Shown here: positions 52,561 through 62,614 of the stretch, one piece after another | How the letters are laid out: the number at the start of each line of letters is the position of its first letter | How positions within the stretch are numbered: the first letter of the stretch is position 1 | Assembly: GCA_036417435.1 (NCBI GenBank) | Contig: CM070913.1 | Location: forward strand, 3,028,680 to 3,092,679 | Direction of reading: 5' to 3' | Origin: Inia geoffrensis | Taxonomy: Eukaryota; Chordata; Mammalia; Artiodactyla; Iniidae | Length of the DNA: 64,000 nucleotides | The notes under the pieces: generated by a model | What the model was told of the DNA's origin: nothing | Seen by the model: only the letters and a program-made list of their open reading frames with translations | The model's database searches: none | Position numbers and translations under genes: made by a program

Positions 52561-54240
52561 CCATTCCCTAACCCTAACCCTAACCCTAACCCTTAACGTG
52601 ACCCTTTTCCGAGGCCTTACCCTCACCCGTGCCCTAATCGTAAGCAGTACACTAACACTAACTAGTGACCGCACACGTACGCTAAACCTTAATCATTGTG
52701 GTACCCTAAACTGTGCCCTAATATCTCCCCATTCCCTAACCCTAACCCTAACCCGAATTCTATCCCTGACCCTCACCCGAAACCTTACCCTCACCCGTGC
52801 CCTAATCTTAACCAGGACACCAACACTAACTCGTGCCCTCACACGTACGCTAAACCTTAATTGTTGTCGTACCCTAAACTGTACCCTAATCCCTCCCCAT
52901 TCCCTAACCCTAACCCTAACCCGAAACCTAACCCTGACCCGCACCTGAAGCCTTACCATCACCCGTGCCCTAATCTTAACCAGGACACTAACACTAACAC
53001 TTGCCCTCACAGGAACGTTAACCCTTAAGCACTGTCATACCCTAAGCTGTACCCTAATCCCTCTGCATTCGTTAACCCTAACCCTAACCCGAATCCTAAC
53101 CCTGACCCTCACCCGAAGCCTTACCCTCACCCGTTCCCTAATCTTAAACAGGACACCAAGACTAACTCGTGACCTCACACGTACGCTAATACTAAACCGC
53201 AGCGGTACCCTAACCTGTACCCTAATCCCTCTCCATTCCCTAACCCTAACCCTAACCTGAAACCTAACCATGACACTCACCCGAAACTTTACCCTCACCC
53301 GTGTCCTAATTTTAACCAGTACATCAACACTAACCCATGCCCTCTAACGTACGCTAACCCTAAGCCATTGCCGTACCCTAACCTGTACCCTATTCAATCC
53401 CCATTCCCTAACCCTAACCCTAACCCTAACCCTTAACGTGACCCTCTTCCGATGCCATACCCTCACCCGTGCCCTAATCGTAAGGAGTACACTAACACTA
53501 ACTAGTGACCTCACACGTACGCTAAACCTTAAGCGTTGTTGTACCCTAAACTGTGCCCTAATATCTCCCCATTCCCTAACCCTAACCCTAACCCGAATTC
53601 TATCCCTGACCCTCACCCGAAACCTTACCCTCAACCGTGCCCTAATCTTAACCAGGACACCAACACTAACTCGTGCCCTCACACGTACGCTAACCCTTAA
53701 TCGTTGTCGTACCCTAAACTGTACCCTAATCCCTCCCCATTCCCTAACCCTAACCCTAACTCAAATCCTAACCCTGACCCTCACCTGAAGCCTTACCCTC
53801 ACCCGTGCCCTAATCTTAACCAGGACACTAACACTAACCTTTGCCCTCACACGAACGCTAACCCTTAAGCACTGTCGTACCCTAAGCTGTACCCTAATCT
53901 CTCTGCATTCCTTAACCCTCACCCTAACACGAATCCTAACCCTGACCCTCACCCGAAGCCTTACCCTCATCCGTGCCCTAATCTTAACCAGGACACCAAC
54001 ACTAACTCGTGCCCTCACACGTACGCTAAACCTTAAGAGTTGTCGTACCCTAAATTGTACCCTAATCCCTCCCCATTCCTTAACCCTAACCCTAACCCCA
54101 TCCCTAAACCTGACCCACTTCCGATGCCCTACCCTAACCAATGCCCTAATCTTCACCAGTACACAAACACTAACTCATGTCCTCAAACCTACGTTAACCC
54201 TTAAGCATTGTCGTACCCTATCCTGTACCCTAATCCTTCC

Positions 54241-55752
54241 CCATTCCCTAACCCTAACCCTAAGCGAAACCCTGAACGTGACGCTTTTCGAAGGCCTTAC
54301 CCTCATCGGTGCCCTTGTCTTAACCAGTACACCAACACTAACTCGTGCCCTCACACTTACGCTAACCCTTAAGCATTGTCGTACCCTAACCAGTACCCTA
54401 ATCCCTCTCCATTCCCTAACCCTAACCCTAACCCGAATCCTAACCCTGACCCTCACCCGAAGCCTTACCCTCACCCGTGCCCTAATCTTAACCAGGACAC
54501 CAAAACTAACTCGTGCCCTCACACGTACGCTAACACTAAACCACAGCGGTACACTAACCTGTACCCTAATCCCTCTCCATTCCCTAACCCTAACCCTAAC
54601 CTGAAACCTAACCATGACACTCACCCGAAACTTTACCCTCACCCGTGTCCTAATTTTAAAAAGTACATCAACACTAACCCATGCCCTCTAACGTACGCTA
54701 ACCCTAAGCCATTGCCGTACCCTAACCTGTACCCTAATCAATCCCCATTCCCTAACCCTAACCCTAACCCTAACCCTTAACGTGACCCTCTTCCGAGGTC
54801 TTACCCTCACCCGTGCTCTAATCGTAAGCAGTACACTAACACTAACTAGTGACCTCACACGTACGCTAAACCTTAAGCGTTGTGGTACCCTAAACTGTGC
54901 CCTAATATCTCCCCATTCCCTAACACTAACCCTAACCCGAATTCTATCCCTGACCCTCACCCGAAACCTTACGCTCACCCGTGCCCTAATCTTAACCAGG
55001 ACACCAACACTAACTCGTGCCCTCACACGTACGCTAAACCTTAAGCGTTGTGGTACCCTAAACTGTGCCCTAATGTCTCCCCATTCCCTAACCCTAACCC
55101 TAACCCGAATTCTATCCCTGACCCTCACCCGAAACCTTACCCTCACCCGTGCCCTAATCTTAACCAGGACACCAACACTAACTCGTGCCCTCACACGTAC
55201 GCTAACCCTTAATCGTTGTCGTACCCTAAACTGTACCCTAATCCCTCCCCATTCCCTAACCCTAACCCTAACCCGAATCCTAACCCTGACCCTCACCTGA
55301 AGCCTTACCCTCACCCGTGCCCTAATCTTAACCAGGACACTAACACTAACCTTTGCCCTCACACGAACGCTAACCCTTAAGCACTGTCGTACCCTAAGCT
55401 GTACTCTAATCCATCTGCATTCCTTAACCCTAACCCTAACCCGAATCCTAACCCTGACCCTCACCCGAAGCCTTACCCTCACCCGTGCCCTAATCTTAAC
55501 CAGGACACCAACACTAACTCGTGCCCTCACACGTACGCTAAACCTTAAGCGTTGTCGTACCCTAAATTGTACCCTAATCCCTCCCCATTCCTTAACCGTA
55601 ACCCTAACCCCATCCCTAAAACTGACCCACTTCCGATGCCCTACCCTAACCAATGCACTAATCTTAACCACTACACAAACACTAACTCATGCCCTCAAAC
55701 GTACGCTAACCCTTAAGCATTGTCGTACCCTATCCTGTACCCTAATACCTCC
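54241..55752. repeat. HOR unit 34, nine monomers (1512 bp)
   Basis: Order A B C D E/D E F G H. The E/D hybrid at 54913 ends with the D word 'gttgtggtacc', so E follows again at 55081. The F-G-H end matches unit 8 at offset 43186 ('taacctttgccc', 'ccatctgcattcc', 'aaaactgaccc'). Confidence 0.89.
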
Positions 55753-58700
55753 CCATTCCCTAACCCTAACCCTAAGCGAAACCCTGAACGTGACCCTTGT
55801 CCGAGGCCTTACCCTCATCGGTGACCTTGTCTTAACCAGTACACCAACACTAACTCGTGCCCTCACACTTACGCTAACCCTTAAGCATTGTCGTACCCTA
55901 ACCTGTACCCTAATCCCTCTCCATTCCCTAACCCGAATCCTAACCCTGACCCTCACCCGAAACCTTACCCTCACCCGTGCCCTAATCTTAACCAGGACAC
56001 CAAGACTAACTCGTGACCTCACACGTACGCTAACACTAAACCGCAGCGGTACCCTAACCTGTACCCTAATCCCTCTCCATTCCCTAACCCTAACCCTAAC
56101 CTGAAACCTAACCATGACACTCACCCGAAACTTTACCATCACCCGTGTCCTAATTTTAACCAGTACATCAACACTAACCCATGCACTCTAATGTACGCTA
56201 ACCCTAAGTCATTGCCGTACCCTAACCTGTACCCTAATCAATCCCCATTCCCTAACCCTAACCCTAACCCTAACCCTTAACGTGACCCTCTTCCGAGGCC
56301 TTACCCTCCCCCGTGCCCTAATCGTAAGCAGCACACTAACACTAACTAGTGACCTCACAGGTACGCTAAACCTTAAGCGTTGTGGTACCCTAAACTGTGC
56401 CCTAATATCTTCCCATTCCCTAACCCTAACCCTAACCCGAATCCTAACCCTGACCCTCACCCGAAGCCTTACCCTCACCCATGCCCTAATCTTAACCAGG
56501 ACACCAAGGCTAACTCGTGCCCTCACACGTACGCTAACACTAAACCGCAGCGGTACCCTAACCTGTACCCTAATCCCTCTCCATTCCCTAACCCTAACCC
56601 TAACCTGAACCCTAAACCTGACCCTCACCCGAAACCTTACACTCACCCGTGCCTTAATCTTAACCAGTTCACCAACACTAACCCGTGCCCTCACACGTAC
56701 ACGAATCCTAAACCCCTGCAGTACAGTAATCTGTACCCTAATCCCTCCTCATTCAATAAAACTAACCCTAACACCCACCCTAACCCTGACTCTCACCCGA
56801 AGCCTTACCCTCACCTGTTCCCTAATCTTGACCATGACATCAACACTAACTTGTGCCCTCAAACGTATGATAACCCTGAACAGTTTCCGTACCCTAAACT
56901 TTACAAGAGTCCCACCCCATTTCCTAACCCTAACCCTAACCCGAATCCTAACCCTGACCCTCACCTGAAGCCTTACCCTCACCCGTGACCTAATCTTAAC
57001 ACATACACCAATACTAACCAGTGCAATCACAAGTACACGAACCGTAAAACGTTGCTGTACCCTAACTTGTAACCTAATCCCTCCCCATTGCCTAACCCTA
57101 ACCCTAACCCTAATCCTGTGCGTCACCGAAGCCTTACCCTCACCTGTGCCCTAATCTTAACCAGTACATCAACACTAACTTGTGCCCCCAAACGTACGAT
57201 AAACATAAACCATTGCCGTAACCTAACCTGTACCCTAAATCTCCCCATTCCCTAACACTAACACTAAACCGAACCCTTAACCTGACCCTCACCCAAAGCC
57301 TTACACTCACCCGTGCCCTAGTTTTAACCAGTACACCAAGACTAACCCGTGCCCTCACACGTACGCTAAACCTAAACTGTAGCCGTACACTAACCTGTAC
57401 CCTAATCCCTCCCCATTCCCTACCACTAACCCTCAACTGAACCCTAACCCTGACCCTCCAACGAAGACTTACCCTCACTTGTGCCATAATCTTAACCAGG
57501 ACATGCACACTAACCTCTGCCCTCAAACGTACGATAACCCTAAACCGTTGCCTTACCATCACCTGTAACCTAATCCCTACCCATTGCCTCACTCTAACCC
57601 GAACCCGAACCCTAAAACTGTCTCTCACCCGAAGCCTCACCCTGCCCCCTGCCCTAATCTTAACCAGTACACCAACACTAAACTGTGCTCTCACATGTAC
57701 GCTAACATTAAACAGCAGCCGTACCCTAAACTTTACCCTAATCCCTCCACATTCCCTAACCCTAACGCTAAGCCGAACCCTAACCCTGACCCTCACCCGA
57801 AGCCTTACCGTCACCCGTGCCCTAATCTTAACCAGGACACCAAGACTAACTCGTGCCCTCACACGTATGCTAACACTAAACCGCAGCGGTACCCTAACCT
57901 GTACCCTAATCCCTCTCCATTCCCTAACCCTAACCCTAACCTGAAACCTAACCATGACACTCACCAGAAACTTTACCCTCACCCGTGTCCTAATTTTAAC
58001 CAGTACATCAACACTAACCCATACCCTCTAACGTACGCTAACCCTAAGCCATTGCCGTACCCTAACCTGTACCCTAATCAATCCCCATTCCCTAACCCTA
58101 ACCCTAACCCTAACCCTTAACGTGACCCTCTTCCGAGGCCTTACCCTCACCCGTGCCCTAATCGTAAGCAGTACACTAACACTAACTAGTGACCTCACAC
58201 GTACGCTAAACCTTAAGCGTTGTGGTACCCTAAACTGTGCCCTAATATCTCCCCATTCCCTAACCCTAACCCTAACCCGAATTCTATCCCTGACCCTCAC
58301 CCGAAACCTTACCCTCACCCGTTCCCTAATCTTAACCAGGACACCAACACTAACTCGTGCCCTCACACGTACGCTAACCCTTAATCGTTGTCGTACCCTA
58401 AACTGTACCCTAATCCCTCCCCATTCCCTAACCCTAACCCTAACCCGAATCCTAACCCTGACCCTCACCCGAAGCCTTACCCTCACCCGTGCCCTAATCT
58501 TAACCAGGACACCAACACTAACTCGTGCCCTCACACGTACGCTAAACCTTAAGCGTTGTCGTACCCTAAATTGTACCCTAATCCCTCCCCATTCCTTAAC
58601 CCTAACCCTAACCTCATCCGTAAACCTGACCCACTTCCGATGCCCTACCCTAACCAATGCCCTAATCTTAACCAGTACACAAACACTAACTCATGCCCCC

Positions 58701-58756
58701 ACACGTACGCTAACCCTTAATCGTTGTCGCACCCTATCTTGTACCCTAATCCCTCT
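55753..58756. repeat. HOR unit 35 with diverged block, eighteen monomers (3004 bp)
   Basis: Order A B C D B I J K L M N O B C D E F/G H. It shares the 12-bp deletion in the first B (55921) and 'cccttgtccgagg' in A with unit 9 (offset 43186). After C (57917) it departs from unit 9: D has ordinary 'aagcgttgtgg', and F and G are fused at 58421. Confidence 0.88.
56581..57748. repeat. Diverged seven-monomer block I-O, copy 3 (1168 bp)
   Basis: Third copy of the block, again between two B-type monomers. It differs from copies 1 and 2 at a few sites such as 'acaagagtccc' in J. The 160-bp L monomer starts at 57085. Confidence 0.88.
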
Positions 58757-59926
58757 CCATTCCCTAACCCTAACCCTAACCAAAACCCTGAACGTGACCC
58801 TTTTCCGAGGCCTTACCCTCATCTGTGCCCTTGTCTTAACCAGTACACCAACACTAACATTTGCCCTCACACTTACGCTAACCCTTAAGCATTGTCGTAC
58901 CCTAACCTGTACCCTAATCCCTCTCCATTCCCTAACCCTAACCCTAACCCGAATCGTAACCCTGACCCTCACCCGAAGCCTTACACTCACCCGTGCCATA
59001 ATCTTAACCAGGACACCAACACTAACTCGTGCCCTCACACGTACGCTAACACTAAACCGCAGCGGTACCCTAACCTGTACCCTAATCCCTCTCCATTCCC
59101 TAACCCTAACCCTAACCTGAAACCTAACCATGACACTCACCCGAAACTTTACCGTCACCCGTGTCCTAATTTTAACCAGTACATCAACACTAACCCATGC
59201 CCTCTAACGTACGCTAACCCTAAGCCATTGCCGTACCATAACCAGTACCCTAATCAGTGCCCATTCCCTAACCCTAACCCTAACCCTAACCCTTAACGTG
59301 ACCCTCTTCCGAGGCCTTACCCTCACCCGTGCCCTAATCGTAAGCAGTACACTAACACTAACTAGTGACCTCACACGTACACTAAACCTTAAGCGTTGTG
59401 GTACCCTAAACTGTGCCCTAATATCTCCCCATTCCCTAACCCTAACCCTAAACCGAATTCTATCCCTGACCCTCACCCGAAACCTTACCCTCACCCGTGC
59501 CCTTATCTTAACCAGGACACTAACACTAAACCTTGCCCTCACACGAACGCTAACCCTTAAGCACTGTCGTACCCTAAGCTGTACCCTAATCCCTCTGCAT
59601 TCCTCAACCCTAACCCTAACACGAATCCTAACCATGACACTCACCCGAAACGTTACCCTCACCCGTGTCCTAATTTTAACCAGTACATCCACACTAACCC
59701 ATGCCCTCTAACGTACGCTAACCCTAAGCCATTGCCGGACAATAACCTGTACCATAATCAATCCCCATTCCCTAACCTTAACCCTAACCCTTAACGTGAC
59801 CCTCTTCCGAGGCCTTACCCTCCTCCGTGCCCTAATCGTAAGCAGTACACTAACACTAACTAGTGACCTCACACGTACGCTAAACCTTAAGCGTTGTGGT
59901 CCCCTAAACTGTGCCCTAATCCCTCC
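58757..59926. repeat. HOR unit 36, seven monomers, lacks normal E-H end (1170 bp)
   Basis: Order A B C D E/F G/C D, then directly A. The last D (59765) lacks one hexamer and runs into A at 59927 through 'gtgccctaatccctcc'. Confidence 0.88.
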
Positions 59927-60430
59927 CCATTCCCTAACCCTAACCCTAACCGAAACTCTGAACGTGACCCTTTTCCGAGGCCTTACCCTCATCGGTGCCC
60001 TTGTCTAAACCAGTACACCAACACTAACTCGTGCCCTCACACTTACGCTAACCCTTAAGCACTGTCGTACCCTAAGCTGTACCCTAATCCCTCTCCATTC
60101 CCTAACCCTAACCCTAACCCGAATCCTAACCCTGACCCTCACCCGAAGCCTTACCCTCACCCGTGCCGTAATCTTAACCAGGACACCAACACTAACTCGT
60201 GCCCTCACACGTACGCTAAACCTTAAGCGTTGTCGTACCCTAAATTGTACCCTAATCCCTCCCCATTCCTTAACCCTAACCCTAACCTCATCCGTAAACC
60301 TGACCCACTTCCGATGCCCTACCCTAACCAATGCCCTAATCTTAACCAGTACACAAACACTAACTCATGCCCCCACACGTACGCTAACCCTTAATCGTTG
60401 TCGCACCCTATCTTGTACCCTAATCCCTCC
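59927..60430. repeat. Short HOR unit 37, A-B/G-H (504 bp)
   Basis: Fourth copy of the three-monomer unit. A contains 'gtctaaacc' as in unit 31's A. Confidence 0.9.
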
Positions 60431-61774
60431 CCATTCCCTAACCCTAACCCTAACCAAAACCCTGAACGTGACCCTTTTCCGAGGCCTTACCCTCATCGGT
60501 GCCCTTGTCTTAACCAGTACACCAACACTAACATTTGCCCTCACACTTACGCTAACCCTTAAGCATTGTCGTACCCTAACCTGTACCCTAATCCCTCTCC
60601 ATTCCCTAACCCTAATCCTAACCCGAATCGTAACCCTGACCCTCACCCGAAGCCTTACACTCACCCGTGCCGTAATCTTAACCAGGACACCAAGACTAAC
60701 TCGTGCCCTCACACGTACGCTAACACTAAACCGCAGCGGTACCCTAACCTGTACCCTAATCCCTCTCCATTCCCTAACCCTAACCCTAACCTGAAACCTA
60801 ACCATGACACTCACCCGAAACTTTACCCTCACCCGTGTCCTAATTTTAACCAGTACATCCACACTGACCCATGCCCTCTAACGTACGCTAACCCTAAGCC
60901 ATTTCCGTACCATAACCTGTACCCTAATCAATCCCCATTCCCTAATCCTAACCCTAACCCTAACCCTTAACGTGACCCTCTTCCGAGGCCTTACCCTCAC
61001 CCGTGCCCTAATCGTAAGCAGTACACTAACACTAACTAGTGACCTCACACGTATGCTAAACCTTAAGAGTTGTGGTACCCTAAACTGTGCCCTAATATCT
61101 CCCCATTCCCTAACCCTAACCCTAACCCGAATTCTATCCCTGACCCTCACCCGAAACCTTACCCTCACCCGTGCCCTAATCTTAACCAGGACACCAACAC
61201 TAACTCGTGCCCTCACACGTACGCTAAACCTTAATCGTTGTCGTACCCTAAACTGTACCCTAATCCCTCCCCATTCCCTAACGCTAACCCTAACCCGAAT
61301 CCTAACCCTGACCCTCACCTGAAGCCTTACCCTCACCCGTGCCCTAATCTTAACCAGGACACTAACACTAACCCTTGCCCTCACACGAACGCTAACCCTT
61401 AAGCACTGTCGTACCCTAAGCTGTACCCTAATCCCTCTGCAGTCCTTAACCCTAACCCTAACACGAATCCTAACCCTGACCCTCACCCGAAGCCTTACCC
61501 TCACCCGTGCCCTAATCTTAACCAGGACACCAACATTTACTCGTGCCCTCACACGTACGCTAAACCTTAAGCGTTGTCGTACCCTAAATTGTACCCAAAT
61601 CCCTCCCCATTCCTTAACCCTAACCCTAACCCCATCCCTAAACCTGACCCACTTCCGATGCCCTACCCTAACCAATGCCCTAATCTTAACCAGTACACAA
61701 ACACTAACTCATGCCCTCAAAAGTACGCTAACCCTTAAGCATTGTCGTCCCCTATCCTGTACCCTAATCCCTCC
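60431..61774. repeat. HOR unit 38, canonical A-H, 1344 bp
   Basis: Full-length A to H. D carries 'taagagttgtgg', the variant of left-end units 1 and 3, and G begins 'gcagtcc' as in units 3 and 4. This far-right unit therefore shares ancestry with the left end. Confidence 0.92.
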
Positions 61775-62614
61775 CCATTCCCTAACCCTAACCCTAAGCG
61801 AAACCCTGAACGTGACCCTTTTCCGAGGCCTTACCCTCATCGGTGCCCTTGTCTTAACCAGTACACCAACACTAACTCGTGCCCTCACACTTACGCTAAC
61901 CCTTAATCGTTGTCGTACCCTAACCTGTACCCTAATCCCTCTCCATTCCCTAACCCTAACCCTAACCCGAATTCTATCCCTGACCCTCACCCGAAACCTT
62001 ACCCTCACCCGTGCCCTAATCTTAACCAGGACACCAACACTAACTCGTGCCCTCACACGTACGCTAACCCTTAATCGTTGTCGTACCCTAAACTGTACCC
62101 TAATCCCTCCCCATTCCCTAACCCTAACCCTAACCCGAATCCTAACCCTGACCCTCACCTGAAGCCTTACCCTCACCCGTGCCCTAATCTTAACCAGGAC
62201 ACTAACACTAACACTTGCCCTCACACATACGATAACCCTTAAGCACTGTCGTACCCTAAGCTGTACCCTAATCCCTCTGCATTCCTTAACCCTAACCCTA
62301 ACACGAATCCTAACCCTGACCCTCACCCGAAGCCTTACCCTCACCCGTGCCCTAATCTTAACCAGGACACCAACACTAACTCGTGCCCTCACACGTACGC
62401 TAAACCTTAAGCGTTGTCGTACCCTAAATTGTAATCTAATCCCTCCCCATTCCTTAAACCTAACCCTAACCCCATCCCTATACCTGACCCACCTCCGATG
62501 CCCTACCCTAACCAATGCCCTAACCTTAACCAGTACACAGACACTAACTCATGCCCTCAAACGTACGCTAACCCTTAAGCATTGTCGTACCCTATCCTGT
62601 ATCCTAATCCCTCC
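61775..62614. repeat. HOR unit 39, five monomers A-E-F-G-H (840 bp)
   Basis: A switches near its end to the E-type 'cttaatcgttgtcg' and is followed by E at 61943, so B, C and D are skipped. Confidence 0.9.

Larger units (their letters stand above)
49430..54240. repeat. Longest irregular A-to-A unit 33, 28 monomers plus two fragments (4811 bp)
   Basis: After A the order is C D E/F G/C, a 54-bp fragment, D E F G/B C D E F G/B C, then again D E/F G/C, fragment, D E F G/B C D E F G H. No A or H monomer occurs between 49598 and 54072. The segment from D at 49766 recurs from D at 52003 (offset 2237; 2238 after a 1-bp loss in E at 51332). Confidence 0.87.
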
